Of a DNA stretch of 64,000 bases, positions 1 through 9,926 are shown in pieces; position 1 is the first letter of the stretch, and every line of letters begins with the position of its first letter. This stretch comes from Blakeslea trispora. Taxonomy: Eukaryota; Mucoromycota; Mucoromycetes; Mucorales; Choanephoraceae. The translations under genes and the position numbers were made by a program. Under the pieces are notes generated by a model that saw only the letters and a list, made by a program, of their open reading frames with translations, had not been told where the DNA came from and ran no database searches. The stretch covers positions 35,677 through 99,676 of the forward strand of contig JAIWNE010000122.1 of NCBI GenBank assembly GCA_025331445.1, given 5' to 3'.

Positions 1-73
1 GTAAGCTTCTTTTTTTTTTAATAAAATTACTAGTAAAAATATCTAGGACATGAGTTCAATCCCAGTAGAGTGC

Positions 74-90
74 AATTTTTTGGGAGCTCA
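74..90. repeat. Isolated 17-bp match to the Tc1 terminal repeat
   Basis: The 17 bases at 74-90 are identical to 1933-1949, the inner part of the right terminal repeat of the nearby Tc1 element. The outermost CTG is missing here and no second end is visible. It may be a remnant of an older related insertion, or chance in AT-rich DNA. Confidence 0.35.
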
Positions 91-195
91 ATATTGAAAA
101 GATTTTGAAATCTGGGAGGTTTAAGCTCAGGGCACGTTATCCTAAAAGACATTTTACCTCATCAAGCGAATATATTTTTTGAGCAATTATTCATA

Positions 196-621
196 TTGGT
201 TCCCGGACTTCAACAAATGTTCAACAAAAGTTTAAAAAAGATTATGCATTTTTTGGTATCTCAAAACCTTGTCAATCAATCCTTAATGTATTATGGAGAC
301 GAAGATTCCACTACTGGTGCCTACTGTAACTTGTCAATCAATGACATTACCATCACCTCCTTAATTGACTGTGGAGCGTCCCGAACTATCATTTCCTGAA
401 AGACTAGCCAGATCTCTAGGATTAGAAATAGATGCCCTATCACACACGTCTTTTACACTGGGCAATAACACTAACTATGCTTCTCGAGGTGTCATTTATG
501 ATGTGCCAACTGCTGCTAACAAGATTGTTATTCCCATAACGGTTGAAGTACTGCCATCTGTTCCATACGACTTAGTCATCGGAAACAATTGGTTGATTAG
601 AGCCAAAGCAGTGCTATCGTA
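196..621 (+). pseudogene. Ty3 aspartic protease region (frameshifted)
   Basis: This is the retropepsin-like protease that processes the retroelement polyprotein. The active-site motif is seen as LIDCGAS (near residue 60 of the first reading frame), and the family's C-terminal signature as VIGNNWL. The two parts lie in different frames (frame 1 to about 390, frame 2 from about 389 to 621), so there is a one-base frameshift just after the active site. The start is not real: the frame probably continues from gag upstream. Translation is cut at 621 by the Tc1 insertion and resumes at 1955 in the matching frame. Confidence 0.75.
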
Positions 622-1952
622 CAGTGGGCTCCCAAAAAATTTTTGAATTTTTTGAAGCCCGATGTAAACACGTAAGAAATGCAAAATACTCTAGAACCTT
701 TTTTCATCTCTTTTTATAATAAAATATCCATCAGAAAGTTCCTAAACGACAAAGAAAAGCGTAACATGCTTGAAATGAGAAAACAAGGAATCAAAGTGTC
801 TCAAATTGCACTCACATTAGGGGTGAGAGAGGCCACCATCTATGCGGCTCTGAAGAGAGCAGAGTTAAGGGGCACCACGGCTCGAGCAAAAGGATCTGGT
901 GGACCAAAAAAGCTATCACCAAGAACACTGAGAATACTCAGAAGAGAGGTGATCTTTAACAGGAGAGCTACACTGGCTGAATTGACAGCATCTCTCCCTG
1001 TTAGAGTTCACCCCTCAACGGTACGTCGTGCTTTACACAGTATGGGGTTTCGCAACCGTGTGGCCGTGAGAAAGCCCTTTCTTACTTCTCTGCATCGATT
1101 TAATCGACTCAAGTTTGCAGAGAAGTACCAACATCTCACGGTCGAGGACTGGAAGAAGGTGGTGTTCACGGATGAAAGTTCATTCGAAAACGGCAAGAAT
1201 TCCGCCGCTGTCATGGTTTGGCGCTCAGCAAGTGAGAAGTATTTGGAGGGTTGCTTGGCGCCTACTTTTAAGAGTGGTAGGACTAGTCTGATGGTTTGGG
1301 GAGCCATCAGGTATGACCAGAAGTCTGAGCTCCACTTTTGCAGCAATGAAGAGCGAAAGGGACTGGGTTTCGTATCATGCATATACGAAGGCCCGCTCCT
1401 AAGATTCTATGGAACGGAGCAAGATCTTATCCTAATGGAAGATGGCGCTCCGGTTCATAGATGCAGAGCTGCAAAAGAATGGAAGGCTCAGAGAGGTATG
1501 CAAGTCTTACCATGGCCTGCACAATCGCCTGATTTGAATCCAATCGAAAATTTGTGGATGATAATGAAAAGGCGTGTGCAGGCCCTTCGGGCTAGAGGTA
1601 GGCGCCCAAGAGACTTGGAGGAGTATAAGGCATGCTTGCAAAGGGTTTGGGATGAACTACAAACACAAGATTGGAACAAACTCATTGCAAACATGCCTAG
1701 TAGACTTAAAGAGGTCACTAAGAATAAAGGTGGGCCAACTCATCATTAGTCGGCCCTATTTGAATAGATAAAAATCTCTTTTTGTTTTATAAAACTATTT
1801 CAGTATAATCTACGAAAACTTCTGGCAATTATTTATACGTTTTAAAGGGTTTGGTAGAACCTAAGTAGTTCTTTGAAGATCATTATCATTACATATTATC
1901 ATTTCAATTTTGCGGGTTTTAAATAATTCAAAAATTTTTTGGGAGCTCACTG
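622..1952 (+). mobile_element. Tc1/mariner-family DNA transposon nested in the gypsy element
   Basis: The ends are near-perfect inverted repeats: CAGTGGGCTCCC at 622 and the inverse of CAGTGAGCTCCC ending at 1952. About 37 bp pair with four mismatches. TA dinucleotides at 620-621 and 1953-1954 form the target-site duplication typical of the family. Removing 1333 bp (element plus one TA) changes the frame by one, which exactly links the gypsy protease frame (frame 2) to the downstream frame (frame 0). The insertion therefore entered an open gypsy ORF. The element has one uninterrupted transposase ORF and looks young. Confidence 0.95.
679..1749 (+). CDS. Tc1-like DD34E transposase, intact
   Basis: This 356-residue enzyme would cut and paste the surrounding element at TA sites. 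An N-terminal helix-turn-helix region (about residues 25-65) and a second basic DNA-binding part (about 75-135) precede the DDE catalytic core. The three acidic residues are visible: D165 in TDESSF, D255 in LMEDGAP and E290 in NPIEN, with 34 residues between the last two, as in Tc1. Length is normal for the family and there is no internal stop. The first ATG lies 57 bases inside the left end; an internal methionine at residue 30 is an alternative start. Confidence 0.93.
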   Translation: MQNTLEPFFISFYNKISIRKFLNDKEKRNMLEMRKQGIKVSQIALTLGVREATIYAALKRAELRGTTARAKGSGGPKKLSPRTLRILRREVIFNRRATLAELTASLPVRVHPSTVRRALHSMGFRNRVAVRKPFLTSLHRFNRLKFAEKYQHLTVEDWKKVVFTDESSFENGKNSAAVMVWRSASEKYLEGCLAPTFKSGRTSLMVWGAIRYDQKSELHFCSNEERKGLGFVSCIYEGPLLRFYGTEQDLILMEDGAPVHRCRAAKEWKAQRGMQVLPWPAQSPDLNPIENLWMIMKRRVQALRARGRRPRDLEEYKACLQRVWDELQTQDWNKLIANMPSRLKEVTKNKGGPTHH

Positions 1953-1954
1953 TA

Positions 1955-2729
1955 CAACCTGTCTCAATTACAATTGACATACAAAAAACAAGAAGCCATC
2001 GTTGATCTACCCTTCTATAAACCAAATGAGCCAATGCCCAAGGTAGTTAATCTGAACAACATTCTGCCGTATCTGCAGCCTGTGTACGAAGAAAAGAATG
2101 AGCGGTCCATGGAAACCAACAACGAACAACCGGATAGTGAATCAAATGATTCGGATTCAAGTGACAATGATGACACAAACGATGAAAAAACCACTGATGA
2201 TAAAGACAATTCGGATAATCAAGTAGTAAATGATTTTTACTGTTTCATTATTAAACAAAACAACCGTTTCGCCTTACAGAACAATGAAGTTATCATTACA
2301 GATGGCCCTCCAGTTATCATACCTGCTCGTTCGTCACTACCCTTATCATTAAACTTAAAAGCTTCTAAGACTAATTGCTTAGTTGAAATAAATCCTACCT
2401 TTGATCCATATTTATACTTGGACCAACCTTTAATTCATCATAAAGAGTACAAATACCGAGGTCAAATCATGAATGTTTCTGATGAACCTATCACCCTACT
2501 AAAGAAAATCTCTGTCGCTTACATCGAAGATGTAGATCATGCAGGAGCTACCAGCTATGTAGTGGATGCTAACTTCTTTGCATTTCTCAATGATGATAAT
2601 GCCTCTTCAAATCCATCTATATCTCTTAGTACTGATCAACTATCGAAAATTCATTGTGGAGAGATAAACGATCAATTCAAAAAGAAATTTCTAGGATTGA
2701 TTTCCAAATATCAACACATCTTTGATTAG
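1955..2729 (+). pseudogene. Ty3 polyprotein linker between protease and RT, ends in a nonsense codon
   Basis: This segment continues the gypsy frame directly after the Tc1 target site. It has an acidic, Ser/Asn/Asp-rich stretch (about residues 40-85 of the frame from 1974), then a part with no recognised domain. The frame stops at TAG (2727-2729), but the next codons stay open in the same frame and lead straight into RT at 2742. The stop is therefore a single in-frame nonsense mutation, or a readthrough stop. Confidence 0.7.
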
Positions 2730-2741
2730 GATGGTACTAAA

Positions 2742-4058
2742 ATGGGAAAAACGAATATCCTCAAACACCATGTCATCACCACTGATGAAGTGCCTCTACG
2801 CTCTCGACTCTATCGCATTTCTCGGGAAGAAAGCAAACACTTGAAAGCTGAGCTAGATAAATACTGTGCTTTGAGTATCATAAAGCCATCATCATCCCCA
2901 TACGCTGCTCCTATCATTTTGATTAAAAAGAAAATTGGTGACTACCGATTGGTTGTTGATTATCAAGGACTGAATGCCAAAACCAAAAAGGAATGTTACC
3001 CAATTCCCCGTGTTGATGAAATGCTTGAAGCAGTGAACGATGGACAAGTGTTCTCGGCCTTAGATATGAAGAGTGCTTTTCATCAAATACCAATGGACAA
3101 AAATTCAACCGATAAGACTGCGTTTGTGACTAAGTTTGGTACTTATTCGTACAAAATGATGCCTATGGGGCTTACAAATTCCCCTTATACCTTTCAACGA
3201 TTGATTGATACTTCTTACCAAGCACTCTTAAACAAGTGTGTCGTTGCGCATCTTGACGGTTCGAATGTTTTCTCCAAAACTCCAGAACAACATTTACTTG
3301 ATCTTGAGAGTGTGTTCAAGTGTACTGCAAAAGCTAAATTAGTCCTCAACATCGACAAATGCAATTTCTTCAAAGAAAGTTTAGAATTTCTAGGCCACGT
3401 TGTTACTAAAGAAGGTATTAAAGCTGATCCAAGAAAAATCGAAAAGATTAAGAATTTCCCTCGCCCCACGACTGTCACTCAAGTCAAAAGTTTTGTCGCT
3501 CTGGCCTCGTACTACCGAAAATTTGTACCAAATTTTGCCGCTATTGCTAGACCCTTACATGACCTGACTAAGACTAAATCAGGATCAAATAACAAATGGA
3601 ATGAAAAGACCACTGAAGCGTTTGAAACCCTGAAGCAAGTATTAACCACACCTCCTGTTCTTATTCGACTTGACTTCTCCAAGCCCTTTATTTTAATGAC
3701 GGACGCCTCATATCAAGGATTGGGTGCTGCTTTAGCCCAGATTGGTGATGATGACAAGGAACATGTGATCCTATATTTGAGCCGAGGGCTAAAAGGGGGT
3801 GAAGTCAATTATGGAGATAGCATACTCGAGTGTCTTGCTGTTTGCTGGGCTGTATCTTACCTACATCCATACTTATTAGGTAGCCGTACTACTATTTACA
3901 CGGACCACTCAAGTATCAAGGGACTCGTGAACGCCCCACAACCAGTTGGTATGATAGCAAGATGGCAAGCTATACTAAGCGAATATGATTTCGAAGTGAA
4001 ATATCGTCCTGGCAAATTCAACAGTAATGCAGACTTCCTCAGTCGTCTAGGCTACTAA
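2742..4058 (+). pseudogene. Ty3 reverse transcriptase and RNase H
   Basis: This is the polymerase that copies retroelement RNA into DNA. RT motifs are clear: DYRLVVDYQGLN (about residues 67-78), ALDMKSAFHQ with catalytic D108, and the PMGLTNSPYTFQ block (141-152). The active-site box that should read Y/F-x-D-D is HLDG (170-173), so the second catalytic Asp is lost. RNase H follows with MTDASYQGLGAAL (near residue 300), an Asp in TDHSSIK and the C-terminal YRPGKFNSNADFLSR block. Apart from the active-site change the frame is open to its own stop. The enzyme should be inactive. Confidence 0.9.
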
Positions 4059-4066
4059 TCTAATGA

Positions 4067-4200
4067 TAGACCGTAAAGTTTATAAACTACTGACAAACCG
4101 AAAAGTTTTTAAACTAATATTGACCGCAAAAGTCTATAAACTAAGATTAGACCGTGAAAGTCTCTAAACTACATTTTGACCGAAACTGTCAAGAAACTAT
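4067..4200 (+). repeat. Five degenerate tandem repeats of about 27 bp between RNase H and integrase
   Basis: Five copies of a unit built on GACCG-AAAAGTCTATAAACTA lie head to tail at about 4067, 4092, 4120, 4148 and 4175. They begin nine bases after the RNase H stop and end where a pyrimidine-rich stretch (4200-4440) starts. Such an array inside the pol region is unusual for a Ty3 element. Confidence 0.8.
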
Positions 4201-4442
4201 ATATTCTTTTTCCTTTTCTTTTATTTCCTTACATTTTTCTATATATTTTGTATTGATTTCTTTATTTCATTCTTTTTCTTCCTCTTTTCTTTCTTTTTCT
4301 TTATCTTTTCCTTCATATTGTTTTACTTTAAAAATTTCATCTATTTTTAACTTTATATTTACTACCTGCTGATATTACGCCTCTTCTTTTGTTTACAAAT
4401 AATTATATAAATATTTACTTCTAAAACTTTTATTCTTTCGCC

Positions 4443-5769
4443 ATGGTTCATCTGTTGTATCAACACCTACATTACTATTTGCAGACCTTGGAATATCCAA
4501 CGAGAATAACCAATCAAGAAGAAACAAATCTTAGAAAACAAATGCCACTATACTACTTACATCAAGATCAAATATACAAGAAAGGCTCTCACGAAAGACT
4601 ACTCACCAATATTCAAGCCAAAGAGGCCTTTCATATGTATCATTCACACCCACTCGGAGGTCACCTTGCTTTTCAAAATACTTTACATAAAATCAAAGCT
4701 CATCACTATTGGCCAAAAATGAAAGAAGATGTACGTTTATGGGTATCCACTTGTCCTAGGTGTCAAACCAAAGGTAAAGAAGCACTACAAGAACAACTAC
4801 ATCCGGTTCAAGTACCTTTACAACCATATCACCAAGTCGCTATGGACATAAAATATATGCCAATGTCAGGAGCTGGACATGCTTACATCATTGTAGCCAT
4901 CGATTACTTTTCAAGATGGGTAGAATGCCAAGCACTACAAACAACTACATCTATCGACATATTTAATTTTTTTGTGGAAAACGTTGTTACCAGACATTCT
5001 GTTCCAAAAGTCATTATTACTAAAAAACGGATCTCCATTTCAAGGTCACCACATTGCATACACGTGTCAAAGCTTCCATATCAAGCACTACTTCTCTACT
5101 GCCTATCATCCCCAAACCAATGGTTTAGTAGAAAGATTTAACCGTACACTCGGAACTTGTTTACACACTATCCCTGAAGAAGAAAAACCTGACTGGCATC
5201 TATACCTATCCAGTGTTAAGTACTCTTACAACACCGATAAGCAAGATTCGACTAAATATTCACCTTATCAACTATTGTACGGTCATCACCCCAACATGCC
5301 TATCAACAATTACCTAGACCCCAATAAAAGCCAATTGTTGAATGATGATATTAAGAACTTTGAAAACACACGATCCCAATTGATTGAAATCAGAAGTCGT
5401 GCTACCCTCAATATCGAAAAAGCCCAAGAAAGACAAAAAAGATATGTAGAAAAAAGAATTCCAGACCGAGGCAAAGAACACAAACCTCCCTTTCAAACTG
5501 GAGAACTCGCACTGAAACTGGCAAGCAGGGCTGAAGTGACGCCAATGGCAACCATAGACGATAACTACCAAGGTCCATACATTGTGACGAAATGTTCTGA
5601 CAACAGGACCTACGCCTTACGGTCACTCAATGCCAACCTGCCGAATGAAGACAGAATTTATGGGAACAAACTGAAGATATATAAAGTCCCAAATATCGCA
5701 TACAACCCTGTCTTGTTTATACCTACCCAAGTACATCATGAACTATCAAGATCCACAAAATGTGCTTGA
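4443..5769 (+). pseudogene. Ty3 integrase (frameshifted, middle Asp lost)
   Basis: The enzyme joins retroelement cDNA to the genome. The first part (4443 to about 5030) has the HHCC zinc finger (HPLGGH with CPRC) and the first catalytic Asp in AMDIKYMP. In an A-run at about 5022-5028 the frame shifts by one base and the expected Asp-Asn-Gly reads Lys/Asn-Gly. The second frame (from about 5025 to 5769) carries the core end with the catalytic Glu in NGLVERFNRT and a C-terminal domain. The integrase begins after an untranslated T-rich stretch, so it seems to be a separate ORF from RT. Confidence 0.88.
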
Positions 5770-6124
5770 CTTAATTGAAATCCTATCCCAAGATCAGAAC
5801 AAGACAAACCCTCATTTAATCCTAGCATTGATACCAGACATTATACGAAAACAAAACCCCAATAAAGACGAGCATATGGTGAATTCTTTGGAGAAAGCCG
5901 ATGCTGCTATCCGATCCCTTACTCAATACAGAAGAAGAATAAGAAGAAAATTCATCAATAATCAATTACATGAAAAAGTTGCCTCCTTTAAGTTCATTAG
6001 TCAATTCAAGAAAAAATACGAACCACTTTTTGTTAACAAACATCTTTACCGATACATCCTCAAAGAAGTCACCGCCCAATATAAAATACTATTTTCCAAG
6101 ACTATGACTATCAAGCCAAAGTAG
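5738..6124 (+). CDS. Extra ORF after integrase, unknown function
   Basis: This 128-residue frame overlaps the end of integrase by 32 bases in another frame and ends 17 bases before the purine tract. It is rich in Lys, Arg, Gln and Asn, with a basic cluster (RRRIRRK). No domain is recognised. It may be a natural third ORF, or the shifted C-terminal tail of the integrase polyprotein reached by frameshifting. The ATG at 5738 is the first in the frame. Confidence 0.5.
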   Translation: MNYQDPQNVLDLIEILSQDQNKTNPHLILALIPDIIRKQNPNKDEHMVNSLEKADAAIRSLTQYRRRIRRKFINNQLHEKVASFKFISQFKKKYEPLFVNKHLYRYILKEVTAQYKILFSKTMTIKPK

Positions 6125-6140
6125 AAGGTCCTACTTTTTC

Positions 6141-6153
6141 TGCGGGGGAGGAT
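6141..6153 (+). promoter_or_regulatory. Polypurine tract (plus-strand primer) of the gypsy element
   Basis: TGCGGGGGAGGAT lies directly before the TGTAACACC that opens the LTR. This is where the plus-strand DNA primer is expected in LTR retrotransposons. Confidence 0.75.
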
Positions 6154-6154
6154 A

Positions 6155-6516
6155 TGTAACACCTCAGCGTGACTTAAATTTTCTTTTTTATATAAATAGC
6201 CACCATTTTTCTCTCAATAAAAAGAAGCTTTGTTCTCATATAAAATCTTCTCATATACTTATCCATTACGGATTTTGTCTTTACGACTTTTCATTTTTTT
6301 ACTTTAAATTTTATCTTTCTTTTTTCTTTTTGTATATCTTTTATTTTTTTCCCTTTTCTTATTGAAAAATACTAAACAAGTCTGACTTACAAGACTAACA
6401 TAGTTCTCTGAATAAACAAGTCCATTAGGATTATCATATTCCTTTCTTTTCATACAAAAGCTAAACAAGTCTACTATAAGGACTATCATAGTTACATTTC
6501 ATTCATACATATCACA
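6155..6516 (+). repeat. 3' LTR of the gypsy element (right edge approximate)
   Basis: The LTR starts with TG at 6155. It contains a TATA box (TATAAATA, 6191-6198) and a poly(A) signal (AATAAA, 6217-6222). Three degenerate internal repeats share AACAAGTC and CATAGTT-like ends (about 6374, 6414 and 6463). The right end is set at a CA (6516) just before coding-like sequence of another family. Without the 5' LTR the edge and target duplication cannot be proved. Confidence 0.7.
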
Positions 6517-6544
6517 AATCTATGAGAGACTTTTCTCCAAATTC

Positions 6545-6907
6545 TTAAAACTCCTTCATTCGTACTACAACGTTACAAAAGTAGCCATTTTTAACTCCCT
6601 CTTGAACCATGTTTGGCGAGATGTCAGGGTGTACTTTGTCTTTCAACACTTCGGGAACCAAAGGAAGACAAGGTAATACAGTAATGCTACTGCATTTCGC
6701 ATGGAACTTCTCTTCCAAAACAGGTCCAAGAAATGATTGCCCAATCTCTTGCTGAACCATGAAGCCACCAACAGAAACCATGATGAGATTTTTGTGGGTG
6801 ACAAATGCATCCAAATCCCATTCACTATCATAGTCTTTGATAGCCTTCTCCAAAAGACGAGAATCTCCAACCATTTTGACGAAGAATCTCCTACAGACCA
6901 TTGTCAT
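6545..6907 (-). pseudogene. Exon fragment of an unknown gene family (relative of 56741-58450)
   Basis: The 120-residue minus-strand frame aligns with exon 2 of the gene at 56741-58450. Shared blocks are QQEIG-SFLG-V-EEKFH, PC-PL-P and KVHPDISPN--QE--K-GY. A TGTAG acceptor-like site lies near the start of the homologous part at the same place as the acceptor of the full gene. The exon equivalent to exon 1 is absent, because repeat R1 begins at 6919. The downstream exons are also absent, cut by the LTR. It is a fragment of a once spliced gene; function is unknown. Confidence 0.7.
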
Positions 6908-6918
6908 TTTTGGTGTTC

Positions 6919-9170
6919 ACCGCGGCGTAGAGGGTGTATATAGTGACTCAAATAATTGTGAAATAACCTTGCGAAATATTTGTTTTTTTTATATGCGGTT
7001 TTAAAGAAAAATGGGCAGAAACACAATGAGAACCGATGCAGAAACACAAGAATTGGGCCATGGATAAAGTATTATACGCGCTTACTTTGAATAGGAGTGA
7101 TTTATAGTCGAATCATATCTAGCTTAGGTCTTAGAGGGGAGTTTTACTGACAAATTGCCTTTAGCGTATATAGTGATGATGATTTACCATGTACAAACAA
7201 TAAATGAGCAAATGGAATTGCTTCCATTTTCGAATGAGCTTGGCATATGATTGGATTATTTTGGTATTATGGGCAAATCAAGCTTCTTTAATTTTATTAA
7301 TTTGAATCAAATAAATGCTATATATGGGTTCTTCTTTAGGCTGATTTGTAGCTCAGATGTTCTTTTTTGTAATGGGAATGCTGCATCGGGTGTATCCAGA
7401 TAGATTGACATGCTTGGCTTTGATATAGGTACTTTTTGGGATCATAATAAGCAGTATAGGAAGCAGAAATGAGTTAATTTCCATGACTAGAGACTTCAGT
7501 AAGGACCTTAATCGCTTTGCATTAGCTGCGCTTGAAAAAATATACAGCCTTAACCGAGATTATTTTTTTTGTGATTATTTCATTTTTTGACAGCCATCTT
7601 GCAGCAACATGCAAGGTCATGAGCAACACCAAGTAAGAGATCACTCGTCACCAGTATACACAAGAGTCAGAAACAATAGAGGAAGAAAGCAAACAGCATA
7701 GAAAGTCTAAAGAAAAAAGAAAAAAATAAAGATGAGACGCGATCCTTTACACATGTACTTTGTCATCAGCATGTTGTGTCCTTTAGTTGCGATTAGGTAC
7801 CTCATGAGTCCAGCCAGCGGTGAGAGCAACAGTCAGAAGTGAACAGTTGATAAAGAGGGGCTCATTTGGTAAGATAGCAGAGTCAAAATAATCTGGAGGC
7901 GGTATTTCACTTGTCGCGAAAAAGATTCAAAGAGATGAGGCAACTTCATCTGAGATGGAGCGCACATGTAAGCATGAGCAACAACATGAAGACACAAAAA
8001 AAAGAAAAAAATAAGCAGTAAACTTGGAAGGAAACCCAAGTTCAATCAAAAAGAGATACGGCAACCTTTAGAAGCACAGACCTCAGTAGTGGAAGGAGAA
8101 TAGGTGGATAAACGTTATTTTTGAAAATGAGGTAAAGAGATGGCGACAAGAGAAGAGACTCAGTACTCGAACAACGGTATATCAGAGAGAAAAAGTATCT
8201 CTTGAATTTAGGACAATGACCAGTAGCAATACTTGAAGAGATAGACCAGATAAGCACATAAGAGAGAAGGTAGACATGAATAAGTCAGACATAGGATGGA
8301 AGCATGGTTGGCAATTGAATGTGTACTTGTCAAAAGGCTCCTGGGCAATGACTACAAACAGAGCAATTTAGTACATGCGATGTATAGAATAAAACAGACA
8401 AACAAATGGAGAAACCGAAAGACCTAAGGCAAGAGTAATTTGAGAAAGAGGCATCAATCCAGATAGACAGCATAAGTAGAGATGGTATGCAAATAACAGT
8501 TAAAGAAGTATAAGTTTGAGCAACATGGTAGAGAGCAAGCAGTTTGAATCAAAAAGCTATGGATGAGATGGTGAAAAGTATTACAGAAGAAGGTGACATG
8601 GATAAAGGATTGTCCATCAGAGCTTATGATGAGTATGTATATAAGTGTATATAAAGTTGATGATAAGCAAATAAATACGGATGGTGAGTGGGAAGATGTT
8701 AAAAAGTAAAAAGAGAAGCGTAGTCGAGTTATTGAGATATCGTCATGATAATGTGATATACATGTAGCTATTGTAAAATAAAAGAGTCAGTGATGTTGAT
8801 GGATTATATGATATTTGTAAAATAAAAAAGAGATAAAACTGCTCACCTTTTGCTGTGCATATAATGAAAAAAAAAAAGAGAGAAAAAAGAAAATGGGGGA
8901 TTGAAAAAAAATGGCCAGTATATATGAGAAATATGGCAGTGATGGGAAGAAAGTATTATTTCATTGGCAGATTTAAGCTAAAATCATACTGAAAAGGAAA
9001 ATGTCTTGGATTTGTCTAAACAAATCTTATTAGTAATCAATTAAAGGAACGCTTTACAAAAGGGGATCTTAAAGAAGCACTTAAAACAGAATCTATGAAG
9101 AAAGCTGATAGTAGAGCGTCAAGCTGTTTCATGTTAATCAAATTTGAGTGAAGCAATCTTAAACATAAAA
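6919..9170 (+). repeat. Repeat R1, copy 1
   Basis: The sequence from CACCGCGGCGTAGAGGG onward is closely matched at 22411-26150 (same orientation, without its two insertions), and 8100-9170 is matched in inverse at 21370-22409. This copy has no insertion and shows the empty sites of both. Short open frames are conserved between copies, for example the peptide DMDKGLSI at about 8600. R1 is probably a decayed coding element. No terminal repeats or known domain were seen. Confidence 0.85.
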
Positions 9171-9207
9171 ATGACTAGTCAGAAATCATAATGTATAAAA
9201 AGCCACC

Positions 9208-9444
9208 CACTTACATAGTGTCGCTTTTGATCATGATTCAATCGATTGTGATCCTAGGATGATTCATTATGAGGCAAATACAACTAACATGTTGGAGGCT
9301 GATGAACAAAATGTTGATATTTGCAAAACGTGGTCTATATGGAAGGATGATAGATGATAGGACAAGTAAAGGTACTCTCCTGAGGAACCTAGGACCTCTT
9401 ACTATTTTGATCAAGCAATCCTGTCAATCCCAATTTGGAAGTAA
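9208..9444 (+). pseudogene. Decayed coding segment, unidentified
   Basis: One frame reads as plausible protein for about 79 codons (peptides such as MIHYEANTTNMLEADEQN and SYYFDQAILSIPIWK). It is broken by three clustered stops at about 9353-9369 and ends at TAA (9442-9444). It lies just past R1 copy 1 on the same strand and may be a further exon of the same old gene. The longer overlapping frame 9269-9724 is less protein-like. No domain was recognised. Confidence 0.35.
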
Positions 9445-9733
9445 GGCTGAATCTGAAATCTGGCTATATCTCTATCTTCACCATATGATCAATATCTCGT
9501 CTCGACCAAGCTTTGTTTATCACATACGTTCTTCATCGTTCCAAATATTTGACCTCTTTCTTGTATTTGTCTTCGATACGTTTCCATCTATGTCAACGTT
9601 CCGTCTATTTGTTTTGTCTCATTTGTTTTCTTTTATTTTTCGTATCTGTACGATACTTTCTCAAGCCATATATTTTATCACAAACATCACAATTAGTATA
9701 AATAACCATATCAGATATATATAAATAAAAGGG

Positions 9734-9758
9734 ATTGAATTGAATTGAATTGAATTGA
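9734..9758. repeat. (ATTGA)5 microsatellite
   Basis: Five pentamer copies lie in a row, followed by a purine-rich GAAGAAGAGG tract. Confidence 0.9.
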
Positions 9759-9876
9759 AGAAGAGGAAGAGACCTTAGTTTTAAGATCACACTTTCTTTT
9801 TGAACACCTTAAATTTCAAGTCTAATTCCTTTGGATTTTCAAGAAGAGAAAGAAGAAGAAGAAGAAGTATTGTCTA

Positions 9877-9924
<48 letters not shown>
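9877..9924. repeat. (GTCT)12 microsatellite
   Basis: Twelve perfect tetranucleotide copies follow an (AAG)n tract at about 9840-9866. They create a spurious minus-strand Asp-Arg-Gln-Thr repeat ORF. Confidence 0.97.

Positions 9925-9926
<2 letters not shown>

Larger units (their letters stand above)
1..6516 (+). mobile_element. Ty3/gypsy LTR retrotransposon, 3' portion (5' LTR and most of gag lie outside the window)
   Basis: The gene order is protease, reverse transcriptase, RNase H, integrase, which defines the Ty3/gypsy (Metaviridae-type) group. A purine-rich tract (6141-6153) is followed at 6155 by TGTAACACC, the expected start of a 3' LTR. No matching LTR is seen near position 1, so the 5' end lies upstream. 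The element is split by a Tc1 transposon at 622-1952. It carries a frameshift in protease, a nonsense codon before RT, a damaged RT active site and a frameshift in integrase, so it is not autonomous as read. Confidence 0.9.

Noticed and set aside
50..70. B-box-like GAGTTCAATCCC, possible SINE head
   Set aside because: No A box or poly(A) tail nearby; lies within the presumed gypsy gag region.
9269..9724. Plus-strand 151-residue ORF
   Set aside because: The overlapping frame 9208-9444 is more protein-like; this frame looks accidental and AT-driven.
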